A DNA stretch of 64,000 nt, from the NCBI GenBank assembly GCA_030737835.1, contig CM060848.1:14759254-14823253 (forward strand). The letters run 5' to 3'. Below, in pieces: positions 1 to 13,464 of this stretch (positions are counted from its first letter, which is position 1; each line of letters opens with the position of its first letter). Source of the stretch: Acorus gramineus (taxonomy: Eukaryota > Streptophyta > Magnoliopsida > Acorales > Acoraceae). Made by a program: the position numbers and the translations under genes. Below the pieces are notes generated by a model. That model was given only the letters and a program-made list of their open reading frames with translations, was not told the DNA's origin and made no database searches.

Positions 1-3000
1 CGGAAGCTGTACGGCGCGCAGTACTCGAACATGATTCTCGAGCTCAACGCGTCTGACGATCGCGGCATCGGCGTCGTCCGTCAGCAGATTCAGGACTTTG
101 CGAGCACCCAATCCTTCTCCTTTGGGTATTTCCTCTACAGTTTGGGTTTTGAATTTATTGTTTGATGGTTTAGTGTATGTTTCCTTTTATTTAAATTTCC
201 TGGCATTGTGTTCAAGGAGTTGTTCGTATGGCATTATTTATCTTATGAGCTCCTTATTTTTTGGTGCCAGTGAGAATATAATGGAAAAATGTTATACTTA
301 GTCATTCTTGTAGTCACTTTTGTAGACCGCACAATCTTTAATTTTTCTTTGAAGTATGTACTTGTCTAATGAAGTAAATACTTGAATGGATTGAATGCAT
401 ATATTTTTATGTTTTTTTTTCGTAATAGAGTGTATACTGACATAGAAAAGTATATACGTGAGGTGACGTGGTGTTTGTGGGAGTGACTGCAGAAGTGTTC
501 GAATGTAACAACGCCCAAATATAATAGCGCATGCTAAGGGTTCCATTAAAATTGGTTGTGTATAGCAGTATGAACACATTCATGGGCGGTGATATATTGA
601 GAATATTTGTTTATATGTGTTATTTGAGATGTTAATTGGGTCAAGATGTACCGTGGTTGTACCTTTTTGCTTGTGGTTACTCATCGGACATAATTTTTAA
701 GCTGTCATTCTGTTTGGTTCTTTTCCCCTTTTATAGAACGAAAGCTTCTGTGAAGTTGGTATTGTTGGACGAGGCAGATGCAATGACAAAGGATGCGCAG
801 TTCGCGTTGCGTAGAGGTGTGTAGAACTCCTGTTTTCAATGTTTATTATTTCGTTGAACTCATTTTATGAGTGCTTTGTCGATAATAAGAGTTTTTGTTC
901 CTCCACCTTGTTTTGGTGTAGTGATTGAGAAGTACACAAAGGGGACTCGTTTTGCTCTCATTTGCAATCATGTGAACAAGATCATCCCAGCTCTGCAATC
1001 GAGGTGCACCCGGTTTCGTTTTGCTCCTCTTGATGCATCACACATCAAGGAACGCCTCCAATATGTTATAAAATCAGAGGGGTAGGCTCTTCCATTTCAT
1101 CTTCCATGTGTTTCAACGTGTGGGTGTGTCTAATTGGGAGATGTTTGGTAATTTCCCCTTACCAATTAGTATTATTACCATCTACAATTTATAAGAGAAT
1201 TATTCTTGGACAAGCTGTTTTCCTGCTTCAATTATGTAGCACACTGTATTTATTCAATGCATGTTTAAACTAAACCATTTATCTTGCATGCTCTCTTTTA
1301 CATTAAAAAAAAGCCATTTTTGAAGAAATGTTTAAAGCCTTTGTACTTGAGGACATTCTTGGTTGGGAGATAGGCACACCACACTATTCAAAGATATTCA
1401 GTGTACTAGGAACTAAGAATTTTTGTCCCACAACAACATGCTTGGCAATTGGCATGCTTTTATTTTGTTTGAATTGTTTTATATGACATTTTTCCTTGCA
1501 TTGTGCAAAGTCATTAGAGATCTAAGTTTTAAGGACATGCACATGCTGTTTATTTGGCTTATTTTCCGACTCTCCTTGGTATATGGGTATTTGTTTATTC
1601 AGTGATATAATGCGTCTGGATATTCAGTTTTTATTAACACAAGTTATTATAATATCTTAGATAGCAAAAGAACTAGTTTCATTTATAGAACAATCACATA
1701 GTGCCCTAGAATTATTGCTGTGTCAGTCATTCTTGGTCCGAGGCTTTCATGGATCATTGACACGTCACAATATCCTATATGGGTCCCTTGTTCTCGACCC
1801 CAAATGTCCATGTCTTTGTAAATGGAGTTTCATGGGATGTGCAAAATTTGAACAATCTTGTAGAAACATATTATCTTTTCTGATACATTGAGCATTAACA
1901 CTTTTTTTTAAAAAAAAGGTACACTATGCTACCATGATTCCATTAATCATAAAACCGAAGTACATTAATCTGAAATTGGGGATGTGAAGAGATAATAAGA
2001 AAAAACAAAGGCCACCATGGCCCAACACAAAACCGAGGTAAAGGCATCAACACATTATCATGCCCCATTTGAAGCTTCTTTTTTCTTTGATGGAAGATTA
2101 GATGTATCAAGCGAAAACAAATTGTCTGGCTTGAAGCTTTTACAACTATCATTTTAATTAGGTATCCTTAAATGACCATGTACATATTTTGTTTGACCGA
2201 CGTTAGAAAACAGTATTATCTAAAAGAAGAAATCACTCAGAGGTTTAAATGAATCCCTCAATAGTTGTTTTGGCTAAGTAGAGTGCTCAATTGATTTCTG
2301 GGGCTTACTACATCAGGCCTCCCAACACCCTGTTTGTTGTTGAGGAATATTGTGTGTTTAGTGCCCGTTTCAGCAAAGCCCTTTTATCCTAGTTTTATCT
2401 GCTATTTGCAAGTATTTAATTTAATTACCAGAATGTGATGCTGTTCACGTCTCAAAATGAAAAAAAGATTTCTTTGGCCTTGGGCATCTACAGTGTTCAT
2501 AAATTGCAAAATAACCTGAAGAAAATGATGACATAAATATCAGCATTAGTTTGCTCCTTTGTGTAGATAGCTACATAATGAAATCGATGTGTACAAATTA
2601 CAGACTGTTTATTTTAAAGTTTCTTCTATTTTCATGTAAGACATCTCGTCATGCATGTAGTCATGATAGGTCTCATACCATTACTGGTCTGTGTTACACA
2701 GCATTTTTGGATACATACAAACTTTCTCTATATCTATACTGACTTATTGTGGAATCTTTTTTGGCTTATTTTGTGTTTATAAATCTCATTTGTTTGTTGC
2801 TGGACCAGGTTTGATGTATCCGAAGGTGGGTTAACTGCCCTCGTGCGGTTAAGCAATGGTGATATGAGAAAGGCTTTGAATATTTTGCAGGTATTTTCTG
2901 ACCGTATGTAAAAAAAATTATCTTGTTAATTTTTTATTTCATTTTTCTGCAATGGCAAACTGTATTTCATATATCCCAAGGGATATGGTGTGTCTATCAC

Positions 3001-5994
3001 AAAGTTATGGTACAAGAAAGTGTCAAGTCTAGAAAAAATGTGGGGTTCTCACAGAAATGCTCTTTGGAGGTTTTTAAGGGGCTTGCAAACTTATTTAGCT
3101 TTGGTTTCTGTAGTTTCTGAATTCATTCCTCTGGGAGCTTTTTTTATGCATGTTTGTTAAATTATTTGCCTTTGTCAATTAAATTATCATTTAGTCTCTC
3201 CCATTATGAAAATTGTTTTTTTTTCTTTCTCATAAGTTTGGTCCAGGTGCTTAAATTAATTAATTGAGTCCAAGCAATTTTACATTGAATCCATAAAGAG
3301 AAAGGCAGAGCTCAGTTGGTGGCCTTTTGTTACCAGGCTTTCTCTACTACTTTGAGCTTGCATGTCCATTTAATGGGATATTTGAATGGTTGACAGTTAT
3401 TGACAGACTGAAAAACAAAGAGTTCTGTGCTGCTTGTTATTCATCATATCTGTTTCATATATTATTCGCCACTAGACATCATGAACAACCTGTGCCTGGC
3501 ATTCTAATTATCCTTTTCTTTAATAATTATTTTTAAGAGTCCCCGGTCATACATTTTAACCAAATTAGTATGTTATCAAGATCGAGTGCTTAATGTGGGT
3601 TGCAAGAGATAAGCAATTGAAGTTGCTTGTGCATGCATTTCGACAATATAAATCAATCAGAATGATCTGTATAGCCTTCTTAAGCATCATTTTGCATATG
3701 ATATTTCATGGAGCATTGGAGTGTGATAGAATTATCTATCTTAATGAATTATAAGGGTGTAAGGGATCAGGCATTAGTGTTTGATTATGCTTTTTGCAAT
3801 CAATTTTCTGCTATGTGAGGTTATGATATAGATGGCATTCAACATGTGTAGTGTCTTTGACCAAACTCATGTTTTATTGCGTATTGATCTTGTTATCTTG
3901 ATCTTTCTGCTTGACGTGAAATCTTTCTGGGCTTATATGTTCTCTAATAATAGAGACTTGACTCAAAATTCTTGTGTATTTTACCATTTCAATTAAAAAT
4001 CCCTGTCCATGCCTTTATATCTATCAGTATAGATAGTAACTGATTTAGTCAAGTATTCATTTTGCACCAGAACTTTTTCCTTTGGGAAAACTAAAGTTTG
4101 TGTTTCCTATGGAGGGATAGCCATCTTTCTAGTGACTGGATTGCCTGAAATTTCTCAATCTTGATTTCAGTTTCTCAATTGTAATACTGACTTTGCTTTC
4201 GTATGTGTGCAGTCAACGCATATGGCTTCACCACATGTAACTGAAGAAGCTGTTTACTTGTGCACTGGGAATCCAATGCCAAAGGATATTGAGCAGATAG
4301 CACATTGGCTTCTGAATGAATCATTTGCTGACAGCTTTAAACGTATCCTGTGTCTTAAGTTATGCATGGAACATTCATATCTCACTTAACATGCTTTCAA
4401 TATATAATATAAAATGATGCACGTGTTTCCCATTTTCCTGAACTTTTTATAGATATATCTGAAACCAAGATGAGAAAAGGATTGGCCTTGGTAGACATTG
4501 TGAGAGAGGTTACCATGTAAGTAAGCTCTTGGGTAAAATTTAGTTTCACCTTGTTTTTATAATCTTGTAGTTGGATGCAATTTCTCATTTTGTATAAGCA
4601 GGTTTATTTTCAAGATTGAGATGCCAGCAGATGTTCGAGTTCAGCTGATCAATGATTTAGCAGACGTTGAGTATGCACCCCTCTACATCCTCAAGATATT
4701 TTCTCTTTTTACTTTTCAGAACATGCATGGAAGGTCAACTATTCTGTTATATATTTCTCATTCGTTATACCACTGTGGACAAATCAGACTTCGTAAGCAT
4801 GAGTACACATGGTTTCCATCTTTTTTTTTTAGTCCATCAGCTGTTTATTCTTTTAACTTATTTGACCTTGCTATCTGCTTCATACAATTTTTCATCTACT
4901 TCATGCTTTTGATACCTTTGTTTAGAAATACAGACAAAGGGAAAAAGATGATTAATCTGATAGACTAATTGGATAAAATAGAGCTATTATATTCCTTTAT
5001 TTGAGATTTTTTTTTTTTGAAAGCATGGTTGGCATGAGCCATTATTTTATTAATCAGAGTAAATGCCCGGAATGAAAGTTACAAGGAAAAGAAAAAACAA
5101 TACAACAGCCAATGGGCTCCCCAGGGCCATGGTAGAGGAGAATTCTACCAACACATGGCCAAATAACTCACTCAAACCTTTATTTGAGATTAGCTTGTTT
5201 TGAGGGAAAACTTCACAGGGCCACAATCTGGTCCATGTTTTATGAAGCAAAATGCTGTCGAACAGCAACATGTCTAAATGTAATGTCTGGCAGAATTGAG
5301 GATCTTAGGATTGATGTTTCATTAAATTAGTTGGGAGATTATTACAATACAACAGGTTTATTAGAAGAAGCGGGGGATTTAATGCAAAATTAGTATTGGG
5401 TAGGTTTGACGTGACACTAAACAGTGGTCAACGGGAAACATAGTAGGGTCTAGTTACTTGGACGATAGTTAGTAACAATGATATGATGTATAATTAACTC
5501 ATCTTAAATGAACTCCGCCAAGAATCGATGGCATCACAGGGATCAAAACTAAAGACCATTGGTAATAGCCTATGCTAAAATTGTTGTTTTGGGGACTCTG
5601 CCTTAACTTTTCAGCTTAAAGATCAAGTACATATACAAGATCAATGTCGGTATAATAATGAACTTGATCTCCTGGAACCTAATCAATATGAAGTTTTGGT
5701 TGGTTGGTACACCCTGAATGGGAGACAAATTGACCATCCACTAGGTCTAGAGGAATATGGACTTGTCAATTCCATTTGCTTTAGGAGAGTCAAATATTTA
5801 CTTCTTTTGGTGCCTGAATCAGGCAGTATATCGGTTATATTTTCACCCATATAATTAGAGAAGCTCAGTAAAGGCTGGTGTTCCTTGTTTACAGATACAG
5901 GTTGAGTTTTGGATGCAATGATAAGCTGCAGCTTGGATCAGTCATCTCCTCTTTCACGCACGCCCGATCTGCTATTGTTGCTGCTGTCAAATAG
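1..5994 (+). CDS. RFC3: Replication factor C subunit 3 (clamp loader small subunit), 5'-partial
   Basis: Small ATPase subunit of the RFC complex, which loads the PCNA sliding clamp at primer-template junctions in the nucleus. Eight exons can be placed: 1-125, 737-816, 922-1081, 2809-2890, 4213-4342, 4453-4516, 4602-4670 and 5895-5994. All have GT-AG borders and consistent phase, giving 269 residues and a TAG stop. Visible motifs are ELNASDDRGI near the start, Walker B LVLLDEADAMT, the arginine-finger SRC motif in PALQSRCTRFRF, the sensor-2 region SNGDMRKALNILQ, and the C-terminal collar ending near FTHARSAIVAAVK. The Walker A P-loop and N-terminus lie left of the window. The match to plant RFC3 (RFC5 in human naming) is recognised from memory along the whole chain. 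Intron 7 carries a short LINE tail. Confidence 0.94.
5009..5176 (-). mobile_element. 5'-truncated LINE 3' end in RFC3 intron 7
   Basis: A T-run (poly-A tail on the minus strand) followed by about 160 bp of sequence is flanked by a perfect 15-bp direct repeat, CCTTTATTTGAGATT, at 4994-5008 and 5177-5191. That is the signature of target-primed reverse transcription. The T-run followed by GAAA and an ATTAAT-rich stretch resembles the other minus-strand LINE tails here. It lies antisense to RFC3. Too short to retain coding sequence. Confidence 0.75.
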
Positions 5995-7955
5995 AGTTCC
6001 CGAAAGCTCAGATGGTTAGTATGTCTATATAAGGGAGGCTTTTTCATGTGGCCGTTCAATTCCAGCAGTATTGGAGGATGGCTTGGTAGTATGTTATGTT
6101 TGGGGTTTCTTTTTTACAGTGTGATTACATCCAAATTGTGATTGCGGCATTTCATTTTCTGAGGGTTATGAATGTTGTATCTGTTTGAAGAGCTTCGTAT
6201 TAGCATTTTGCAGAGTTTTTACAACTACATTGGACATCTTAGAATCAGCTGTTCTCCCATCTTGAATTTGTCAGCCTGCACATTGAAAGGGCCTCAGAGC
6301 ACTAATAAGATGAGAAGAGGCCCAACATATTTGTTGTTTTCTGAGGTGCTGTTACACATAATCCTTAAATGCTGCTCTGCATGTAATCTCATTTTACTAA
6401 TGAGGTGTGTGTTTTATTGGATGAAGTATGTAATTTTCTTTATTTTTTTAATACATATTTTATTCGTGTATGATTCATTTGGTGTTACTGTTCTTAGTCT
6501 TATATATTTCATTAAACAAAACATTTAATATCACTTTTTATGAAAGAGTGTTATATGATTCATTGCATGAAATATACAATTTTAAAAGAAAACCAAAATC
6601 ATGTGAGAACCACAGGTGGGGTTGTGGTGGGCTTACCTAACATTACTCTATTCACCAAAAAAAAAAAAAAAACCATGGTCAGATACGCTAAGTAGGTTCC
6701 ATCAACATCGTCATTTTTTAAAGGGTGAATTGTTTAAATACATCTTCAGCAATCCCTAATATTTCATGTGCTCTCATTCTTTTAAAAAAAAAAAAAAAAA
6801 TTTACCTTTACATGTGCTCTCATTCTTTGAAAAAAAAAAAAAATTACCTTTACAGCAAACACATAATTTTTTTCTACTCTCATCCCTTTAATTTTCTCAG
6901 CCTCACAAGATCGCAGTTTTTCCTCTATAAGTGTATATATGTTTTTTTGTAACTTTTAGAACATAAAATGTAATTTTTGTAAATATTATTTGTAAGTGCA
7001 TTACTATGCATGTCATGTAAAAATGCTAACTTGTAAAACACTAGAGAAACATACACTGATGTATAATATCTAAAAATATTTTATTATAATAAATACATCA
7101 AAGCACTTGAATTCATTTAATGTTTGCATTCTAATGTTCTTTTTCTACTTTAATGAACCAAGATGTTGTATTTAATTTGATCATCTTCATGTCATTTTGG
7201 TTGAAATCAAATCCATTGTTACACCTTCGAGTTAGAAAGTGTACATCATTAGGAAGAAAACGCAGTTCAAACTATATTAGAGATGTAATAATTAGTCAAA
7301 CAATCAAATAAATCAAACACCAACAAGTGTGTACTTCATGACAATATAAGAACCACATATATATTAATGTTATGCATTAATGTATGTTTCTTTAATGCTT
7401 TGCAAGTTATCATTTTTACATAACATAATATGCATTTATATATAATATTTACATAAATTACATTTTGTGTTCTCCAAGTTATAGAAAACATATATACACT
7501 TACATGGGGGAACTACAATTTTGTGGGGCTGGGGAATTAAAAGGATAAGGGTAGAAAAAAAATTAGATGTTCAATGCAGAGATAAAAAAAAAAAAAAAAT
7601 TTCAGGGCACAGGAAATATTGGGGGTTACCTCCAGCCATATTTGGGCAATTCACTCTTTTCTAAATGAAATATGCCACCCCAATATAAATACATTTTTTT
7701 TTCATGGAATCAAAAAAATATAAAATAAACCTGAAAATAATATTTAGTATGGTAAACACCTTTAATTAAGATCTTCTCACAACTACAAAACTCACGATCA
7801 ATTTAAAAAAAAAATGCTCAAAACAGTAAAACCAAAATACATAAATCCATTACTCCACCAATAATAATAACACAACAAAATCTCTAATTTATGCGCGCGC
7901 GCACCCACAAATAAAAATAACAGAACGAACAAGCTTTAAAGCGCGTCCTTTCGAA
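5995..7955. other. AT-rich spacer between RFC3 and the first EF-hand gene
   Basis: The first few hundred bases are the likely RFC3 3' UTR. The rest is AT-rich with several A-runs. A short direct repeat built on CATGTGCTCTCATTCTTT followed by poly-A occurs twice at about 6766-6845. From about 7670 onward the sequence matches the 3' flank of the second EF-hand gene. The open frame at 6172-6528 has no recognisable family and is probably chance. Confidence 0.6.
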
Positions 7956-8396
7956 TCACGAGGACAAGGCGAGCGCGCACTGGATCTTGGCCGCCTCGAG
8001 ATCCGCGGCCTTCTTCAGGAAGCTGAACCCGTCGTCCTCCACGGCCACCTGTATCGGCGCGGACCCGAGCCCGTCCGCAATGGCGAGCATTATGTTCCTC
8101 ATCTCGGCCCGGAACTCCCCGGCGTCGACGGCCCCGCTCCCGTCGCAGTCGAACTGATCGAATATCGAGTCGTACAAGGCCGACACCTGGTCGGGGTGCG
8201 GCGGCGCCACGTCCTCCCCGAAGTGGGTCTCGAAGAGGCGGAACGTCTCGCACGCCCTTCGCAGCTCCTCCCGCGAGAGGACGCCGTTGCTGTCGATGTC
8301 GAGCGCGTCGAACGCCTCGTCCGCGCTCGCGTTGAAGGCCTTCTCGTCGCTCACGAAGGCCCGCACCGTCGACCCGTCTAGAATCACAACCGCCAT
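7956..8396 (-). CDS. EF-hand calcium-binding protein, copy 1
   Basis: Intronless gene for a 146-residue acidic protein starting MAVVILDGSTVRAF. Two canonical EF-hand loops are visible: DIDSNGVLSREE at residues 33-44 and DCDGSGAVDAGE at 83-94, each with D at positions 1 and 3, G at 6 and E at 12. The C-terminal part (IMLAIADGLGSAPIQVAVED) is typical of a plant family of two-EF-hand proteins of unknown specific partner, presumably soluble Ca2+ sensors. The start follows an A-rich leader, and the homologous copy at 18442-18882 begins at the same ATG. The coding sequence is far more GC-rich than its surroundings. The two copies differ at about 12 of 441 bases and 3 residues (D30E, A92V, M99V). 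A longer open frame on this strand in another phase is a shadow. Confidence 0.9.
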   Translation of the reverse strand: MAVVILDGSTVRAFVSDEKAFNASADEAFDALDIDSNGVLSREELRRACETFRLFETHFGEDVAPPHPDQVSALYDSIFDQFDCDGSGAVDAGEFRAEMRNIMLAIADGLGSAPIQVAVEDDGFSFLKKAADLEAAKIQCALALSS

Positions 8397-8476
8397 TTTT
8401 TGTTTCTTTTGTTATTCTTTCTTTGTTTTCTTTTCTTTTTGTATGTGATGATTCTTGATTGTGTTGGTTGGTTGGG

Positions 8477-8485
8477 TATTTATAG
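8477..8485 (-). promoter_or_regulatory. TATA box of EF-hand copy 1
   Basis: CTATAAATA on the minus strand about 80 bp upstream of the ATG. The box and its surroundings are kept in the second gene copy. Confidence 0.65.
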
Positions 8486-8617
8486 TTTTTTTTTTGTGGG
8501 TGGTTTTGTTGGGTTGTTTGGGCACCGGATTCTTTTAATTTATTTGTTTCCAATGGATTTGAGAGACCCTGAATTTCTGAAAGGAGAATATATTCAAAAG
8601 GATTGGTCGGTGTTTTT

Positions 8618-9179
8618 TGTTTGTTTATTCTGACCGACTCGGTTGAAGTGTTCTCATTTGAGTCCTAACTTGTTCCACGGTATTGATAATTCAGTATCGT
8701 TAATATGCATGGTTTTGTGCCTTTAACTTGTTTTCGTGATCATTAATTCAAGTAGAAGGTTTTTTTTTTTGTCTTCTTGATTTTTTGGCTTGGTAATTGT
8801 AAAAGAAAATCGAGTATATGATATAAAAATTAATATTATATTTTTGAAAGGTATACATGCCAAAAACCATAGTTTTTTTTTTTTTTTTTTTACGTGGTCA
8901 AATATACAATCTTCTTTTGTTAGCAGTAACACAATTCGAATGTTTGATTCCTTGATGAAGAGGGAGCATCGCCAGGAGGTGGTTCGGTATTGATTTAAAA
9001 GTTAATTATATTTACATCACATTCACCCAACTGTCTTGAAATTAGTAAAAAAAAATATCTTATCTTGGTATTTGTGGAGTGGACTTTTTTTTTAGCCGAT
9101 TGATTCATAGTTGAACTGATAAAAAAATGTGACCCATGATGGAGATTTCAATAAATGTTAAGGAAGAACCTTTCGTAAA
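8618..9179. other. Spacer upstream of EF-hand copy 1
   Basis: Homology to the promoter flank of the second EF-hand gene stops at about 8617. Beyond it the sequence is AT-rich with several T-runs and holds no gene I can support. Confidence 0.5.
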
Positions 9180-9611
9180 CAGGGGTGGTAAATGAGTCGG
9201 ACGAGTCAAGCTTTGACATGTTCAAGCTCGACTTGTTTATAAATGAGTCGAGTCGAGTCGAGCTCACGAGCCTCAACGAGCATAGCCTTTTTCTTCATTT
9301 TAGGGTTTTTAAGGATCGAAATCAAAATTTTAACCTAAATGAGTGAAGTTCATGAGCTTAAATGAGCATAGCTTTGTATTAATTTAATGTTCTGATCTTA
9401 TAAAGGAGTTTAGTCAAGTTTCAACTAAGTTTTTTATAACACAACGAGTCGAATTTGAACACAAAATGAAGTTCAATCCAGGTCCCGAGCCTAACCGAGC
9501 TTTAAAAATTGTTCAAGCTCGCTCATTTGTTTAATCGAACGAGCCTGAACGAGTTTAAACCGAGTCAAGTCCGAGCCGAGCCCGAGCAATTTGGTTCGTT
9601 TACCAGCCCTA
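9180..9611. mobile_element. hAT-type MITE
   Basis: 432-bp element with imperfect terminal inverted repeats: CAGGGGTGGTAAATGAG at the left, and at the right the complement of TAGGGCTGGTAAACGAA. The subterminal regions are rich in GAGTCGAG and GAGCC units, as in hAT MITEs. Flanking octamers TTCGTAAA and CCTGTAAA agree at 5 of 8 positions, consistent with a decayed 8-bp target duplication. No transposase coding. Confidence 0.7.
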
Positions 9612-10387
9612 CCTGTAAAAACAGATACAAACCCTCCAACCAAATAATTTGCTTTTGAATTTGATTGCTGATTAGATGAAATCTTCATATTTTCACACTT
9701 GTTACAATGGCTAGCGTGTTCTGTCGTAATTATCCAACATTTGTCTTATGCTTTATCCACATGATAACATCCCGTTAAGTAAATTGTAGTTCACATACAT
9801 TGTCCGTGATATTCTTCACCTATCCCTCCTGTTTGATAATGTCCAGTGCATCAAGATCTTATGATAGCGCCCATTGGAAAAATAATTATTACCCTGTTTT
9901 TGTTTACAAGAAAAATCATCTACACCTAGGCCTGACCATTAGTGACGTCCTAGAAAATATCAATGCCAGCAACATATTGAAACATTAAGTTACTTGGTTG
10001 CATATTAATGTTGGTTGAAGTGTGGCATGTGAAGTGACTCAATAGAGATCGAATGAACAATCACATGGAATGCTACCTTGGCATATAACATAAAAACATA
10101 ATGCACTCACCTATTCTAAAGCATATATTTAAGGATATTCTATTGAACTCTTTCTATGTATTGTTTCAAACCGCAACTGAGAGAACATTTGTCTCACCAA
10201 GTCTGTGTGCTTTTCATCAAATATCTTGAGCTGTCTAATGGCCGCAAGATTTTTGATCTCCAACGAAATGAGGGTCACAGCGCTCTGACGTTCACTTGTC
10301 AACTACAGCTCATTGTTTGTGACTCCCTTATTAAGATGTGACTCCCAGTTAGCAAACCTTAGGTCATAAATTTTTTTTTTTTTTTTT
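9612..10387. other. Spacer left of the Copia element
   Basis: AT-rich sequence with no recognisable gene or element. It ends in a long T-run that begins the direct repeat bordering the retrotransposon. Confidence 0.5.
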
Positions 10388-10468
10388 AAATTTGTTCAAT
10401 CAAAGAAGTTTCAATGATGACGCGTTTTTAGGGATTTTGTTATGAGGAATTAATAATAATATGATTAA
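10388..10468. repeat. 81-bp direct repeat immediately outside the 5' LTR
   Basis: This segment abuts the left LTR and recurs at 16401-16481 just beyond the right LTR with 2 differences in 81 bases; the T-rich run before it is also repeated. It lies outside the element and is much longer than the usual 5-bp target duplication. Confidence 0.85.
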
Positions 10469-10799
10469 TGTTGTGAATATGGTGGTGGATAACCACCACT
10501 TCTTTAACCCATAACCTCCCCCACTCTTCAACTCCATAACCCCCTCATTCAACTCCATAACCTCCCCCACTCTTCTATTCCATAACACTCCCATTATTGC
10601 CCCACTATCTCCCTCTCACCTCTATAGACTTGTAACTCTCCACCTTTGGGAATCCTCTATGCATCCTATAAATAGAGGGGTTCTCTCTTGTATACAACCA
10701 ACAAAATAGTGAATAAGAATCTCTCTCTACTTCTCTTCTATATGCTTGTGTGCTTTGTTTATATACTCTTATATATCATATTCTATTTAGTTTACAACA
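10469..10799 (+). repeat. 5' LTR of the Copia element
   Basis: Starts TGTTGTGAATATGG and ends TTTACAACA. Contains a CCTATAAATAGAGG TATA-type promoter about 200 bp in. Confidence 0.93.
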
Positions 10800-11589
10800 C
10801 GTTATCAGCACAAAAAGCTCTTTGTTAAAGAGAAAGGTTTGTATTCGGTGGGTTCTTAATGATCTATATCAAAAATATACTCCCCCTTGATGTTATGTAT
10901 TTTTATGTAAATCATCTACTACATACATATGATTAATTTTTTTCAATATGCATGGAACCGTATGCAAATTATGTGTAGAACTCGTATACATCTATCTTTT
11001 ATTTAATGTACTGCATACATCTATCTTTTATTTTCCATGCATGCAATCCCCGTGAAAATTTTCCATACATATGTTATGATATGATTAATTTATGAAAACT
11101 AGTATGCAATTTTCTCATGCAACAGTATGCGGCATCTATCATTTGATTATTTATTTTTCATGTAACTGTTTCATGTTTGTCATCTTTTATTAAAATTTAA
11201 ATATTATACATCTATGTGTAGAACCAGAAGTTCTTACAAATATCAATTAATTTGATATTTATATTTGATTTGAAATTCATTTTAATGTTACAATGTCATG
11301 TGTCCCTATAGGATCATACAAAAATTGTAATTACATGGATCCCTGAGGACCATGTAGAAGTTATAAATAATGTGTTCCAATTAAGACCATGTAAATTTTA
11401 TTCTATCCCTGAAGGACTACAAAAATTATTACATGGATCCTTGAAGAATCATGTAAAAGATGTGATTAAAAATGTCCCTGAAGCACTATGATTATATTGT
11501 ATCCATGAAGGATCATACAAATTTTATTTTATTATATCCCTGACGGACTGTACAAAAATTATGATTATATGAATTTTTGAAGGATCATG

Positions 11590-12063
11590 TAAAATTTTAT
11601 TTTGTTCTATCCCTGAAGAACTATACAAAAATCATGATTGTTCGTGTCCCTGTAGGACTAAACAAAAGTTATATGATATATTTTTTGAGTCCTTGAAGGA
11701 CCAAATAATAAAAAAAAAAGATCCATGTATCCCAGCAGGAACATGTAAAATTTTATTTTGTTCTATCCCTGAAGGACTATACAAAAATTATGACTGTTCG
11801 TGTCCCTGTAGGACCAAACAAAAGTTATATGATATATTTTTCGGGTCCTTGAAGGACCAAATAATAAATAAAAAAAGATCCATGTATCCCAGCAGGAACA
11901 TGTAAAATTTTATTTTGTTCTATCCCTGAAGGACTATACAAAAATCATGATTGTTCGTGTCCCTGTAGGACCAAACAAAAATTATATGATATATTTTTCG
12001 GGTCCTTGAAGGACCAAATAATAAAAAAAAAAGGATCCATGTATCCCAGCAGGAACATGTAAA
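11590..12063 (+). repeat. Three ~157-bp tandem units in the Copia leader
   Basis: The segment from CTATCCCTGAAGGACT through AGCAGGAACATG is repeated with starts near 11605, 11761 and 11918. The broader region from about 11290 is built of looser CCCTGAAGGAC-type units. No gag-like reading frame is evident. Confidence 0.8.
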
Positions 12064-13464
12064 TTATGATTAGATTTCACCATCATCATCATAATGAAGA
12101 GGATTTAAAGATTAATACCTCATTGACAAAGGTCCACCGGCCATAATGCCTCAAATATGCTCCAGTTGTAGCGATATTGAGAGCATTAATTTTATATATT
12201 CTCGTTGTCGAACAACGATTTTTTTAAAATATCATGTAACTCAACTCAATGGCATAGCATCATTACCCGAAGTAAATGCATTTTATTTTATGTTCGCTAT
12301 GGGAGTTGTGGTCATGAATGATGAGATCATGATTTATATAGTTGAGAAAGCACAACAATCATAAAGTTTGTAAAATATCTCAAATCACTAGAAGTGATTT
12401 GCTATTAAACTAAAGCAAGGCAAAAGTTGCATAACAAACCCCTAAAATGCAAAGAAAAATTATTGTCATCTATTTGGTATTTCATAACATAATTTTGGTC
12501 ACGTACCTGAAGTACGTCCAAATCTTTAAATTGGTTGCATACCTGAAGTACGCTTAAACTCTTTATTGATCATGTACTTGATATATGATTAGATATTTGT
12601 CAATTTTATATTTACGTCTATTTTTTTTATATATGAAATGCACTTTCATATTTATCTTATTTTTTGAGTTTAACATTAATTAATGCAAATGATAATATTA
12701 TTTTTGGTATTATAAACTTGGTTGAAGGCTTCAGAAGGCAGATATCATGTTATCAAGAGATACAATTTTTTTTTATATCAACGATGCATTGTATTCATGT
12801 AGATCCAGAAGAAGTCTACTGAAGATACCTATCTCAACATATGCCATTTTAAAATTATGGAGTATCTATGCATTAATAATGTCTCATGCCAGAAGCATAC
12901 ATTAGAAAAGTTTTATGCTCTCTCCTAAGGGTTATTATAAATATCCATATTCACTCATATAAACTAGAAGTTTTATGATCTTTATGATTTGACATGACCG
13001 TCTCGGATATCCATGGTACACGATGATGCATTGAACTATTCATTTGGGCATATACTAAAGAACTAGAAGATTCTTTTGCTCGATGATAGTTTTTACCGCA
13101 TGATTTGTGGATTTCCATTTTAATGAGACGATATTCCCGTCGTTAGGGGGAGGGAAGAACGTATCTGAAGTACGATCTGTTCCTAAAGGTTCAAAAAAAA
13201 AAAAAAAAATTCATCTCCCCAGAAGTGGAGATCAAATGTAAAATCATGATCTAATAGAAGAAGTTATACATAATGTTCCAGAAGAGATTATGAACAATAG
13301 ATCCACTTTCTCTAAAACTCTAGAAGAGTATAATGTCCATGAAGAGAAACGAGTTCCAGAAGTGACTACACAAACTCTTGAAGAGGAAAAGGTACCTAAT
13401 AATATTAAGATCTCTATATTTTATATGCATATAAGAGAAATGTGGAATCGCAAATAAATGATCA

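Noticed and set aside
1897-2160. Possible fifth minus-strand LINE tail in an RFC3 intron
   Set aside because: T-run followed by ATTAATCAT-like text resembles the other tails, but no target duplication or coding remnant could be found.
6172-6528. 118-codon open frame downstream of RFC3
   Set aside because: Low-complexity hydrophobic translation of AT-rich DNA in a probable 3' UTR and spacer; no family similarity.
7936-8553. 205-codon minus-strand open frame overlapping EF-hand copy 1
   Set aside because: Arg-rich composition in a shifted phase of a GC-rich gene; the 146-residue EF-hand frame is clearly the real one.
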